64,000 nucleotides of DNA from Malaya genurostris (Eukaryota > Arthropoda > Insecta > Diptera > Culicidae). How positions within the stretch are numbered: the stretch's first letter is position 1; each line of letters begins with the position of its first letter. Position numbers and translations under genes: made by a program. Location: positions 66,998,172 to 67,062,171 of the forward strand of contig NC_080571.1 of assembly GCF_030247185.1 (NCBI RefSeq). The letters run 5' to 3'. The notes below the pieces were generated by a model. It was given only the letters and a program-made list of their open reading frames with translations, did not search any database and was not told the DNA's origin. Of the stretch, positions 34,288 through 45,379 are shown piece by piece.

Positions 34288-34503
34288 TTGAGAAAAGTTT
34301 TGGCATTACATTCCTTTTGTGGAATTTGGCCTTTCTGTTTCAACAGACTTCGCAGCCGATTCTTAGTGGTACAGAATCATTGCATGGCTAGTACTATGGA
34401 TCCTACTGACACTAAGAATCCTTCCAGGTAGGGGCTCGAACATACGACAACTGGCTTGTAAGACCAGCGTCCTATGCATTGAACCGCCAACCCAGGCCGA
34501 AAC
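34288..34503 (-). mobile_element. SINE200-type tRNA-derived SINE, copy 1
   Basis: On the minus strand it starts GGCCTGGGTTGGCGGTTC, with A- and B-box-like motifs (GGTTCAATGCATAGG, GTTCGAGCCCC). A body shared with 47267-47475 follows (cttagtgtcagtaggatc, aatcggctgcgaagtctg, gaaacagaaaggccaaattc). A 15-bp near-identical duplication (tataaRcaaattttt) flanks it at 34273-34287 and 34504-34518. Family naming is from memory of mosquito SINE200. Confidence 0.85.
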
Positions 34504-34849
34504 TATAAACAAATTTTTAAGCAAAAGCTTGTATTCATTCCATGATATGGTTGTTAGAATTAGAGAAAGGAATCAGAAAATATGTTTCCCAGTGTTCGTA
34601 AAGAATGAAGAAATATATTTTCCGGTTTTCTGAAATAAATATACTTTGTATTTTCTTAGGGTAAGCCTGTTATATTTTTCCTGATCTTATAAAAATGTAC
34701 CTGTTGGTTGTTACAGGTACCCATGTTTGCATATTAAACAATCTAGTACTGCGAGTTTTTTACGTTAAGTTTATTAAATGAAATGGATGAAAATGTATTG
34801 ATGAAATTATTTATGAACAATGGGTCTGACTGACAGATGCGGATCAAGG
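34504..34849. other. Spacer
   Basis: Nothing recognised. Confidence 0.4.
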
Positions 34850-34965
34850 GGGAATTTCGACGAAAGGGTTATTTCGCCGAATGTCATTTCGACAAATGTC
34901 ATTTCCCCGAATGTCATTTCGTCGAACGCCATTTCGCCGAATGGGTTATTTCACTGAATTCTTCA
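34850..34965. repeat. 15-16-bp minisatellite (ATTTCGCCGAATGTC)
   Basis: About seven imperfect units with consensus 'gtcatttcgccgaat', bounded by AT-rich sequence. Confidence 0.85.
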
Positions 34966-35112
34966 ATAGTCTTCATATCGTGATTGGAATTGATTTTAAA
35001 TAAAGACAAATGAAAAATGATAATGTTTACTTCCGTGTTGTTGAACTACAATCGTACTTCTGAAATAATACAGAAGACTTGAATGATTTTTTTAATTTTC
35101 TTTTATATTTTA

Positions 35113-35690
35113 TTTTTGCCTTCCTCATATAGAAAGGCTATGCAATCACTGTGAAAACCGACTTTTGAACGGATGCCCGGAGGAACGAATTTCATTTGCC
35201 ATTCGACTCAGTTCGTCGAGATCACAAAATGTCTGTGTATGTATGTGTGTATGTATGTATGTAAGTGTGTATGTGACAAACAATGTCACACAATTTTCTC
35301 AGAGATTACTGAACCGATTTTTACAAACTCAGATTCAAATGAAAGGTCAAACTCAGATTCAAATGAAAGACTGCTATTAGATTCTATCCCGATTCGACCT
35401 CCGGTTCCGGAATTACAGGTAATTTCATCTAGTTGGCAGACCTTGTCAGATTATCGATATATAAATCTACTTTGGGACTATTAGTCCCCGGTTTTAGTTT
35501 CCGGAAGCACCGGTAATAGTGAAGGAAAGGTTCAAAAACGGAACTCACTTCGATTTCTCAGCAACGGTCAAACCGATTTTCACGAGTCATGATTCAAATT
35601 GAAGCTCTCATTGTCCTCAAATATTCTCTATAATTTCATCCAGATCTGACTTCCGGTTCCGAAATTATAGGGCGATTTAAAATTACGTGC
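35113..35690 (-). repeat. Family A dispersed repeat, minus orientation
   Basis: Starts with the inverted terminus 'gccttcctcatatagaaagg', then 'aatttcatttgccattcgac', a TGTA-rich microsatellite, and repeated 'gaaccgatttttacaaactc' / 'ccggttccggaattacag' blocks. The CCTAGTGGTG end is missing. Confidence 0.75.
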
Positions 35691-35870
35691 TGCTTTGCTC
35701 CGTTCGCAGCGTACTTTGTTTAATTTCGTATAGCGTGCAGGGTTACTACATTTAAATCTATATTTTTCAGGTGAATAATATGTAAATTTGTAAATATTTT
35801 ATTCAATTTGTACTTGTTAGTATTATCACAAAATCATGATAACGATGCTTTTCTATAAAAGTACACTTAT

Positions 35871-36850
35871 TGCCTTTCTCATATAGAAAGTTTATGCAAT
35901 CACTTGAAAAATGGACTAGTGAAAATTGGCCCGAAGAGCTAAGTGTTCTATATCATTCGACACAGTTCATCGAGCTGAGCAATTACTGTGTGTGTATGTG
36001 TGTGAGTATGTGTCAAATAATGCCACTCATAAAATAAAATATCTCATAGTCCCATAGGTTGCTATTGAATTTCATCATGCTTTCATAGGGTGAAGTGTGT
36101 TTAAAATTGCACACCGTCATTTAGAGCGACGATGCTGAAAAAGGTAAAATTCTTCTAGATGTGATTCAAAACTGATTTAATTTGTAGGCTATATTAGTTG
36201 CTTACTAAACGAACCGTCTTTGGCTATACCTGGCTCCCAGTTCCCGGTTCCAGAAGTACCGGAAATAGTAGTTAATAGCTCTAAAACGAAACTCACCAAA
36301 TTTTTTCAGAGGTTATTGGATCGATTTCCACAAACTTAGGCTCAAATAAAATTTTCTATAGTCTCAGAACATATTCAGTAGTGTTCTAGTTCTAGATGCA
36401 TAATTTATGTCAGTTTCAAAATTTATATCTGGATTTTATAACAAGAAAAACTGACGGTCCCCACAGTGTTTCAAATATAGAAAAAATAGAACGGCATCGT
36501 ATACCAGTTCTAAATTTGACAGAAGAACTTTTCGAATAAATGACACCAGAACGGCTTACTGGGAATACGTTTGTTTCAGTTTCAGCTCTCTTTTAGATCT
36601 TCCATATAAAACTTATAGCTGCTGAATTCGCTCTCATAGGTTGCTGCTTCATTTCATCCGGATCCGACTGCTGGTTCCAGAACTATAGGGTAAAGTCTGT
36701 TTAATCATTTAGTGCGGCGATGCAAAGTAAGGAAAAATTCTTACTAACTTGACTTAACTGTGTACAAATTGAAAAGGTTATGATAGTTCATACACAAAGA
36801 AAATAAAAAAGTGTATGAGAAATGTTTCATGGGTGGATTAAAAAGGGTTT
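35871..36850 (-). repeat. Family A repeat interrupted by a MITE arm
   Basis: Starts 'gcctttctcatatagaaag' (35873) and ends with a decayed reverse of the family start ('tgggtggattaaaaaggg', 36832). 36360-36640 is a single arm of the long hairpin element seen complete at 57041-57600. Confidence 0.75.
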
Positions 36851-38263
36851 TTTCTATTTGTTTCGTTAGTTTTAAACTGCACTCACGGTTTCAAGAAACG
36901 AAAGGTATTCATGGCACACCTAGAACTAGATACATAAAGAATCATTAATAAGATGTTTTATTTTCTATCTGTAGGCCTCTCCCGAAACGAATTCCTAGAT
37001 ATGAAACTAACAAATTTAAAAAAAAAACTCTATATGTTCAACAATCGATTAGTTGTTCCAAACATAAACCAATCAAATTCAGAAAACAAAATATAAATTA
37101 GCTCATTTGTGATCGTGGGCTTTTCCGTGTGGAACATCGTGTCGATATTTTATGTTGAATGAGATCAATTTAAATTTCGGTATGCAACAGTTGTTTAAAT
37201 AACATTTGTTAATTGTTGTTAGTACAGAGAAATATAATCTCTTAGCAGAGGTACTAATAGTTGATGATCAAAACTTATTTACACAATTCCCAAATGACTA
37301 GATTAACTAGCCACACTGTTCACTGTCCCATATTCAGCAAAGCTAATCCGAATCGCTGTACATTGAACAAGCTTTGGTTGAAAACGTATGAATCAATTCA
37401 GCATAGTGGGCTTTGAAGTGTAATGTTGAGTATATAAAAGCTCACATTTCAATTGTTCCCCACGAATAGCAATATCAAAAATATATAGTTCAACGAAATC
37501 CATCATCATGATGTTAGTAGCTATCAATCAAAATATTTGAACTTTTTAAAGGATCTTATAAGCTTGTCCCACACAAGGTTAATCTATCCGTTTAAGAAAT
37601 GTCAAAGTCAATGAGGGATATTTAATTTCAAAACTGGAGTATATGAAGTGTATCATATCATGCTTTTGACGATCAGTTGAGTAAAAGGTCACTTGCTCCA
37701 GAGTATACACATTATCGATTGCGGCTGGCTTTCAATGACCAGAAGACCGTCTTCCTCGCGTAATCTACTTTACTGCCGTACCTTTGCCGGACTGCATTCT
37801 AGACTTAAGATGGACCAATGTAGCGGAGTTTGTAATGGAGATGCAGAAACAACGAAGCGACAGTGGCATTGAAAATCAATACCTCAATGGTATTTCTACA
37901 GAATGCCTACAGGAAATAGGGCGTTCCATTACGTAACTAGCTCATACTTACTTTTTTTTCCTACAAGTAGCCGTAGATCAAGAAAAGGTCTAGGACACAT
38001 GTCGTTTTTTTCGGATCGTATGACATTTTGTTAAAATTCAATTATTCCTACCTGCTTTCATTGGCACATGATCGTGACTTAGTCATTTTGCTTTTGGGAA
38101 AGACACACACGCCCCAGCCCAGTCAGCTGCCGCCACGGCCGGCGTGCGACGTTCGGTAGGTCATGAGTTCTTACGCATTTTTATTCAAATTGAATTTCTA
38201 AATGGAAACAGAGAAAGTCAAAGCGCAGTTTGGTTTTTAGTAACAACAGTGCGAACACTTTTT
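36851..38263. other. Region 3' of the 740-aa gene
   Basis: Not obviously repetitive. On the plus strand TATATAAAAG (37432-37441) lies about 30 bp upstream of CAATTGTTCC, and 37500 has ATGATG in a frame of only about 11 codons. 37755-37940 reads as a 60-codon open segment (DCILDLRWTNVAEFVMEMQK) without an identified family. These could be parts of an unfound plus-strand gene. 38100-38155 is GC-rich. Confidence 0.35.
37432..37465 (+). promoter_or_regulatory. Candidate TATA promoter, plus strand
   Basis: TATATAAAAG is followed at the right distance by a TCACATTTCAATTG stretch that could hold a start site. No downstream gene was confirmed, so this is weak. Confidence 0.3.
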
Positions 38264-38269
38264 TTTATT
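38264..38269 (-). terminator. Poly(A) signal of the 740-aa gene
   Basis: AATAAA on the minus strand, about 25 nt past the stop codon at 38294-38296, implying a very short 3' UTR. Confidence 0.75.
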
Positions 38270-38293
38270 TATCGACGTTTTACAAAGAATGCT

Positions 38294-40516
38294 TTAATTT
38301 TCATCATCATTAGTAGTAGTGGTCTGTTGACTGCTATCATTATCTTCACAATTTCTTTGCCTGATCGAAGCGGAAGAGTGAGCCTGAGAGCGTTCCGTTG
38401 ATAGATTCTCTTTCAGGGTACGAGCTCCACTGCGTGCTCCAATAATTACTGTATCATCGTAATCTGAACTATCCTGGCTCTGGGTAGTTTGATCATCAGT
38501 AAAAGACGCCGGGGTTGTCACCTGCACCTGAACCGGATATGTTGCGCTCTGGGGAGTTTCGAAGCTTGTGGCCGTTTCCGTTGATGGAGCAGCTGGTGCC
38601 GGTACGTAAATGGGTTGCTTCGGATTCCTGTAGACGGGAGTTTTGCTGGCTTCTATCTGATAACCCTTAGCATGCGACGGTGATATACTGTGCTCTCGCA
38701 CTTCAACCTCCTGTTCGGTTTCGATCGGTCGGGAGACAATAATTCTTCGAATATTGACAGTTTCGCTGCTTTCTTTTGCGTTGTACGGGGCTGGTGTTGC
38801 CGACAGAACCCGACTTCTTACGTAAGTGTTAATTAGGCTGCTGGAAGTGTCGGTATTCGGTCCGTATCCAACTTCGGCAATGGAATCACGCTCCGAGAGA
38901 AGGCGAATAAACAGCTCCTGATTTGATCGAGCCTGATCGGCTGGGATTCCATTGGAAATGACAACCCTCGGCGATGATGTACTTACTTCGCTGAATTCGG
39001 CACTACTTGGACGGGACTGGGACCGAGAGTGATTTGTTACAATGATCGCTTGAGATTTGTTGCTGTCTTGTGTAGCGAAACGAGCATTGATATCCAAATT
39101 TTTAAACGAAGCCTGCACAGCAACTTGAGGCTCGGCGGTGGTCGCTGTTTCTGTTGTATTTATTTCTTCTTCCCTTGATATACTTTGGTGGGTAGCCTCG
39201 GTGGCATATGTGATAGCAATATCGCCGCGCTTTGGCAGATCTTCCACGTCGTTGTTTTCACTTTTCCTATACTTGGCTGGAGTTGTGGAGTAATGTTGAG
39301 AACTCTCTGTTGAAGATGTTTCATGTGGGGTACGAGCTCCACCACGTGCTTCAACAACGATTGAATCGTCGTAATCTAAGCCACCATCACTTACGGTTGT
39401 GCTCTCAGCTGTTGGAGCAGGAGTTGTCACCACCTGTACCGGGTATGTTACGTGACTAGGAGGTCTTAGGGTCGTGATGATACCCGTTGCTGGAATAGAA
39501 TGCACTGGTGTGAAAACGGGTGGTCCTACATTGACATAAACTGGAGTTTGTGCCGCTGGCACCACAAAAGGATGACCCACATGTCCTGTGTTACTGCCGT
39601 GAACGACTACAGGATGAGGCACCAACGCTGGGACTTGTTGCTGCGGTATCTGCTGGTGATAGACCGTATTGGTTTGTATAATGTGTGGTCTCTGCGTTAC
39701 AGTGGCCTCAGTGCTAACTGCGTGACCATAACCGTAGTCCTCACCACCACCACCACCACCACCACCACTTTCATGGTGTGTCGTTTCAATCGTTTTAGTT
39801 TTCACACTCGTTTCTGTTTTGGATATTGGATGTTCCAATTCGACAAGTGCACTTCCTACCGGTCGAATAATAACTCTTTCTTCAATGTCATAGAATTGGT
39901 TTTGAATGGCAGGTCTTCGAACCTTGTATTTGCGAGATTTTATTACATGAATTGGTGATTCCGTACTTCCCGAGTACGAACTCTCTTCGTCGGTGGCAGA
40001 TTTTGTAAAAGTCTTAATGACGGGAGTTACAGGAGCAACCGGTGCTATCGGAGTGACCGGCGTCACGGCTGCCACCGGAACGTGGGCTGGAACAGCTGTT
40101 ACAGTTGGATAATGAACTGGCTGGACGGCTGGAACGTGATATTGAGTTACTACTGGACGGACATTTTGCGGGGTCACTGCTATCACTGACGGACGATGGA
40201 CGGCATTGTACACTACGGGAGATACGCCCGATTGACCGTATGCACCGAAAGGATACGGTATTGGCACAGATGATGGCAGGTTGTAAGCGTAATAGGACGG
40301 ACTTCTGATCACTTGAAACGCTGGTGCTGGATGTGCTATCGGAGATGCAACGGGCGTTTGATATCGCACTGGACCTGCCAGTAAGCCAGCTTGATAGTGT
40401 GTTTGACCGCTGACGTAGTTGATTCCAGCAGGGTTGGCATACGGTAGCTGAACGGTAACGTAGCCTGCTGAGCTGATTCTGCTACAGATGAATAGAAGCA
40501 GTAGCCGGGAAAACAT
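38294..40516 (-). CDS. Secreted Pro/Val/Thr-rich low-complexity protein, 740 aa
   Basis: An uninterrupted 740-codon frame, by far the longest here. The N-terminus MFSRLLLLFICSRISSA is a signal peptide with cleavage expected near residue 17. Residues 18-170 are Pro/Val/Tyr/His-rich with short repeats (PVAPVTPV), as in insect extracellular-matrix and cuticle-associated proteins. Residues 251-258 are a Gly run from a CCA/CAC tract. A segment of about 55 residues is duplicated: 357-410 (TYPVQVVTTPAP ... DYDDSIVVEARGGART) and 659-714 (TYPVQVQVTTPA ... DYDDTVIIGARSGART). Only two Cys are present, one in the signal peptide. No chitin-binding (R&R) domain is evident and no named family is recognised. 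The ATG is preceded by CTTTTTTTTCAG|A, so the start lies at the beginning of the second exon. Expression in epithelial or cuticular tissue is a guess. Confidence 0.9.
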   Translation of the reverse strand: MFSRLLLLFICSRISSAGYVTVQLPYANPAGINYVSGQTHYQAGLLAGPVRYQTPVASPIAHPAPAFQVIRSPSYYAYNLPSSVPIPYPFGAYGQSGVSPVVYNAVHRPSVIAVTPQNVRPVVTQYHVPAVQPVHYPTVTAVPAHVPVAAVTPVTPIAPVAPVTPVIKTFTKSATDEESSYSGSTESPIHVIKSRKYKVRRPAIQNQFYDIEERVIIRPVGSALVELEHPISKTETSVKTKTIETTHHESGGGGGGGGEDYGYGHAVSTEATVTQRPHIIQTNTVYHQQIPQQQVPALVPHPVVVHGSNTGHVGHPFVVPAAQTPVYVNVGPPVFTPVHSIPATGIITTLRPPSHVTYPVQVVTTPAPTAESTTVSDGGLDYDDSIVVEARGGARTPHETSSTESSQHYSTTPAKYRKSENNDVEDLPKRGDIAITYATEATHQSISREEEINTTETATTAEPQVAVQASFKNLDINARFATQDSNKSQAIIVTNHSRSQSRPSSAEFSEVSTSSPRVVISNGIPADQARSNQELFIRLLSERDSIAEVGYGPNTDTSSSLINTYVRSRVLSATPAPYNAKESSETVNIRRIIVSRPIETEQEVEVREHSISPSHAKGYQIEASKTPVYRNPKQPIYVPAPAAPSTETATSFETPQSATYPVQVQVTTPASFTDDQTTQSQDSSDYDDTVIIGARSGARTLKENLSTERSQAHSSASIRQRNCEDNDSSQQTTTTNDDEN

Positions 40517-40678
40517 TCTGAAAAAAAAGTGTTGCTCTCAAAAAATGGTTCAAATTGTTACACTGCCAAATAAAACGTGCTTTACATTAAATTGGTAATA
40601 AGATTCAAGGGAGTGTGTAACTGGTCCAAAGATAATTGAACCTGAAATAGGATTGTTCGAGCTTTACTGAAATCTATT

Positions 40679-41272
40679 TGCCTTTCTCATATAGAAAGGT
40701 TATGCAATCACTGTGAAACCCGACTTTTGAACCGAGGCCACCATTCGACTCAGTTCGTCGAGTACGCAAAATGCCTGTGTGTGTATGTAACGTTTTTTGA
40801 ACTAACTTTCCTCGGAAATGGCTGAACCGATTTTCACAAACTTATATTCAAACGTAAGGTCTTGTGGTCCCATACAAAATTCCTGAATATTATTTGGATC
40901 CGACATCCGGTTCCTGAGTTATGGGGTAAAATGTGCAAAATATGTGTTCTATCTTTTCTTATCGATGGTCCTTGAATGGTTCCATGAAAGGTCCTGCGGT
41001 TCCATACGTAATTCCTGAATTTCATCTGGATCCGACTTCCGGATCCGGAAATATAGGGTAAAGTGTGTTGAAAATTTACACCATCACTGAAAAGGGCTAA
41101 AAACCGTAAAAAGTTTTCTAAATCGACCTCAAATCTTCTCCAATTGATAGTTTTTTTTCAGTAGACAAAAAAAAACAAACCGATTTCGGTTATTTTCTCA
41201 AAAATCGAAGAATTATTTTGAAGAATACCACAGTATTATATATGATAGTATGATTCATATGAGAAAGGCATC
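40679..41272 (-). repeat. Family A dispersed repeat, minus orientation
   Basis: Complete between 'gcctttctcatatagaaagg' and 'tatgagaaaggcatcg', with the internal blocks in reverse order of the 27281 copy. It lies about 160 bp upstream of the 740-aa coding exon. Confidence 0.85.
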
Positions 41273-41960
41273 GTTACACAACTATGTATTCACTGTGAAA
41301 CCGACCATTCGACTCATTTTGTAGAGTATGCAAAATGGTCGGGCTAGCTGTACCGATTTTGACAAATTTATGTCGTTTTCGTTTTTAAATTGCACTACGC
41401 CGGTGCTACGAAGGCTGCACTAAAACCGTTCGTTTTTACCAATTGTACTACACCAGTGCTACACTTTTTCTGCACCGATACCACTGATGTAGCACTTATT
41501 AAAAGTTTGGTGTAGCTCTGTGCAATGGAATCGTTTATTGTAGTCAAGGGTTACTGTTTATGTTTTCTTCATTTTGGTTCGTTTTTTCATGCCATGGTGT
41601 AGCACTGCACCGGTGTAGTGCAGTTTAAAAACGAAAACGACATTAAATTCAAATGAAAAGTCTCTCAGTCTCATAGACTGCTATTAAATTTTACTCGGAT
41701 CGAACTTTTCAGAGACCAAATAACCGATTTTCTTCAATTTACATTCAAACCAAATGCCCTGTACTCCTATAGCTTGCCGGTCATCTGGATCTGACTTCTG
41801 GTTCCGGAGTAATGGGGTAAAATGTGCAAAAGAATTAAAAAAGTGCGCTCGATTTTCTCAAAGATCGCTCAACCAATTTTCACAAGTTTAGGTTCAAATG
41901 ACAAGTTCTATAATCTCATTGAACTCTATAAAACTCCATCCGAATACGACTTCCTGAACA
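41273..41960. repeat. Decayed family A sequence split by a MITE
   Basis: 41275-41370 and 41643-41960 form one interrupted family A stretch ('ccgattttgacaaattta' | 'aattcaaatgaaaagtct'), joined once the MITE and one TTA are removed. Confidence 0.75.
41371..41642. mobile_element. 272-bp MITE with TTA target duplication
   Basis: The termini TGTCGTTTTCGTTTTTAAA and its reverse complement continue as 'tgcactacgccggtgctac'-like subterminal repeats. They are flanked by TTA at 41368-41370 and 41643-41645. A 3-bp TWA duplication suggests the PIF/Harbinger superfamily. It is non-coding; the interior repeats 'gtagcac' / 'gtgctac' words. Confidence 0.85.
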
Positions 41961-42538
41961 AACTGAAATTTGAACAGCCGAGTGCTCGGCAAACATTAAA
42001 ACAACTGATATTCTCGGTATTTTTCATTTGACAGATACTTTGCTTTTACCGAGATTTTCGGTTTAGAGAAAACTAGAATTACCGAGATCTTCGTCACTTT
42101 TGGAAACAAATTACCGAAATTATCGGTGTTCAAGCATGTGAGCTAAGCCCGAGATTTTAAGCAATTAATCGAAACAAAATTTTAAATACAAAATAAACAT
42201 TTCAGTTAAAACTCGTTATCATTGATTTATTTGTTACATTATTAGGTTTTTTACCGTCACTGCTAACCTCAATCGGATGAATACATTTTGACAATTCAGC
42301 GGTACTGTTTGTTAACAGGCTTTTTTGTTTGTTTGTCTGTTGACTAACGGTTGAGAACGTTCACGGTCCATATCGCCTAAATAGAGTTCCAAAACATTTA
42401 TTAACGATTCGTTTCAGAGAGTTATTGATAAAAAGTGGCTAGTTGTGAAGTGTAAAGATGATTGTTTGAGATGTGTTCCTCGATTTTGTTTAAACTTGTT
42501 TGTAAACAGTACCGCTGAACTGTCATGGATAAATTCTT
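41961..42538. other. Spacer with 'accgagatttcgg' phrases
   Basis: Short words such as 'accgagattttcgg' recur here and at 43480-43700, on either side of the next MITE. They may be pieces of one interrupted repeat. Confidence 0.4.
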
Positions 42539-43273
42539 CACGCTTAGAAAAAGTTACTCAGAGTTTGAGTACTAGTTACTCATTTTCAAATGATACATGG
42601 AAACGTCAAAAATTGAGTAGTTATCATCAATGATATTGAGTAACTCCTACTCTAAATTTGAGTTTAACGCATGAACTCGTTTTTTTTTGTTACTATTCGC
42701 AAGATCAGTCTAAAAGTAGTAATAACCATTTGTAGCAATAGGTTGTAGTTTTTGTTAGTGAGATCGCGTATTTCGAGGGTGAGTCGCTCAACACAAACGG
42801 TGTTGTGTCTGCAAAAACCGGAATGATAAACTCCGTGTTGTGCTTTAGAATGGAAACGAATATGCTCAAATGTCATTTATGAGGAATAAGTGTATGATTG
42901 GTGCCTGAACATAACTGACATGTATGTATTAGTGTGATTGACACACTACTACAAGTGACCACCACTTGATATAGTATTGAGTTCAATTACTTAATATTTT
43001 AATATAATACACTCAGAAAAGGAGCAATTTTTTTGCATACTTGGTATATGTGAAATAAAATTTCACTCAAAATTTGAGTGATAGTTACTCTATTTTCTGT
43101 ACATGTACAAATTAAGTATTACTCAGTAAATGAGTAGATTTTACCCAAATATCGTTTCCAGTGGAAGAAATCAAATTTGAGTAACTTCGGAGTTACTCTA
43201 AATTAGAGTTGTTCCACTTTTTCTATAGATGAGTGAGATCTTACTCATTTTCGAGTAACTATTTTTAAGCGTG
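42539..43273. mobile_element. 735-bp MITE rich in ACTCAAATTTGAGT words
   Basis: Inverted termini CACGCTTAGAAAAAGTTACT / AGTAACTATTTTTAAGCGTG. Subterminal zones are packed with 'gttactca', 'atttgagtaac' and 'ctcatttt' in both orientations. No transposase. Confidence 0.75.
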
Positions 43274-43764
43274 TTGTTCATTTGTGACATCACGATAAAA
43301 AATCTAAAGTTGGCTGTTGAGCTAATAAATTAGGCAATGTAAAATAAGAAAAAATATGTTAACATTTGGCTATATTCGAATTCAATTTTTATTTGCTACT
43401 AATTCCACATAAGAACACATGCACTTATTTACATCACTCAGTTTTGCACTCAAGAAAAATGGCTACTTTGATGAATCACCGAATTTCGGTTGTCTAAAAG
43501 ATGTTTACCGAGATTTCGGTGAGTTGATTTGATCGTTAATTCGCTGATTTCGGCAAAACGACCAATTGCTGGTAAACACGGTAATTTACAAAACCGAATA
43601 TCAGTACAACATTTTTAATGCCCGAGAAATCGGAAATAATAAACCGAGAATTTAGCCGAAATTTCAGTAAAATATCGCATTGCCGTTCGTTTTCAGCATT
43701 TTTTTTTGCCGAAAACATAATTAACGGAACAAGTTTGTATGGGAAAAAGATGAATAGGTTTATT
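43274..43764. other. Spacer
   Basis: No gene; contains the 'accgagatttcggt' words noted above. Confidence 0.4.
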
Positions 43765-44800
43765 TTCTCGCCAAACTTTTCGTTTTCCTATATTTTCGCG
43801 AGCGAGGTTTAAAATTTGTATGGGATTTAGAATGGAGAAAATCACTTTTTACAAAAATATTGGCTAGAAATCAACCTATGAACTCTAAAAATCAGTGCAT
43901 GTGTTATTTTCGTATAAAATTTAACGAGAAGAAAATTTTAGAAAACTTCAGAAGACCGCAAAACAATCCGACGTTTGAAGAAAAAGTTATCAAAGGAAAA
44001 CCGGTATAAAGTCCGAATAATGGCTCATTCCTAAATATATTTAGCACCTCTGCCGCTAGTGGAAGTAATATGATGTGACTTCCTTTTAATATGCTTTAAC
44101 GGTTGATCCGAGTTGTTTGATGTCTTCACGATACTTACTCAGCAGAGAATGAAGTTTATTTTCTAAGTGATACTGTAAAGACACAAAAAAGTCATGTAAA
44201 TTGTGATTTGGTTTGCATAATATAGTACCGTACCGTATCTTATAAACCTTAAGAGATAGAGAGTTTATATCTTCGGCAAAGTTATTGAATTTGAGTTTAT
44301 CTAAAATATTATAAAAGATTCCAAAAATCTATTTCTTCAAATTATAAATTTAGACGTTTTAGTTTCTTTACAGTGAGTTTTGGAACATGGTTTGTCACAT
44401 AAAAAAGTCTTTATAATAAGCTGAGAAACTTTTGTGAAGACATCAAACAACTTAACCGTTATAGAATAATAAAAGAAAGCAAAATTATATCACCACCACT
44501 AGCAGCAGTGGTGCCAGATGTATTGAGAAATGAGCCATTGTTCGGACCTTGTACCAGTTTTCCTTTAATAACTTTTTCTACAAAATGTCGAATTGAAAAA
44601 ATGTGAAAAGATGAAAAGATGCACTGATTTTTAGAGCTCATAGGTTGATCTCCAGCAGTTTTTTTTTGTAAAAAGTGAATTCATCCATACTAAATTCCAT
44701 ACAAACTTTAAACCTCGGCGCGAAAACAAAGTTTCTTCGGTCGAGCTAAAATTTTGCATGGTTCTTATGGAACCCAAAAGGAACACGAAAAGTTTGGTGG
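43765..44800. mobile_element. 1-kb element with ~380-bp inverted arms
   Basis: The left arm (43765-~44150) and right arm (~44395-44800) are reverse complements with moderate divergence. Examples are 'gaggtttaaaatttgtatgg' against 'ccatacaaactttaaacctc', 'cctatgaactctaaaaatca' against 'tgatttttagagctcatagg', and 'gttgtttgatgtcttcac' against its reverse near 44434. The 245-bp centre shares 'cagtgagttttggaacatgg'-type sequence with 61610-61700. No coding capacity. A fold-back or long-TIR MITE. Confidence 0.8.
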
Positions 44801-45379
44801 AGATGAAATCAATATTTTGTCCAACCCTACTGTACACCATGAGATTTTAAAGTTTCTTCTCAGAATATAATAATTGATCTATTTTTATATGTTTCTTCCA
44901 TGCAAATTATGGAGAAGAAAAATATAACAATCAATCAATATGAAATGTAACATGTGAAATAAAAGTTGTGCAGTTGTGAAAAAATATTGATATGATAAAC
45001 AAAGAGAATATTTTTACTAATTCAAATTGGGGAAATCTATTCTTGACCAGACAAATGTAATGCTAATAATCGGCAAAGAGATTTTATCATGGACAAATAA
45101 AGAAAAGATAGCCCGAGTTTTAAATAGTAATGTGATTTTTGAGAAGAGACAGAAACAAATATTTTGTGAATTTACATCAATTTTCATGCACATATTTGGA
45201 GCAGGCAATCGAATCGAGAGTTACTTTACAGTTTTTCATTTTCGATTTGCTTTGAAAGCAGAAATAAGTATTTTTACCTTTTTTTATAAATCGACGAACT
45301 GAGCAAATGTCCGTGTGTGTGTGTATGTGTGTGTGTCTGTATGTGTGTTGTCAACTAAGAGGTCGAGATCTCAGAGATG
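44801..45379. repeat. Spacer with a 'catatttggagcag' repeat fragment
   Basis: 45165-45290 matches 9030-9190 and 58215-58390 ('atgcacatatttggagcag', then 'ttacttyacwgttyttca'). The rest is AT-rich. Confidence 0.55.

Noticed and set aside
39500..39958. 152-codon plus-strand frame opposite the 740-aa gene
   Set aside because: Antisense shadow of the real coding frame; its Thr run is the complement of the Gly run.
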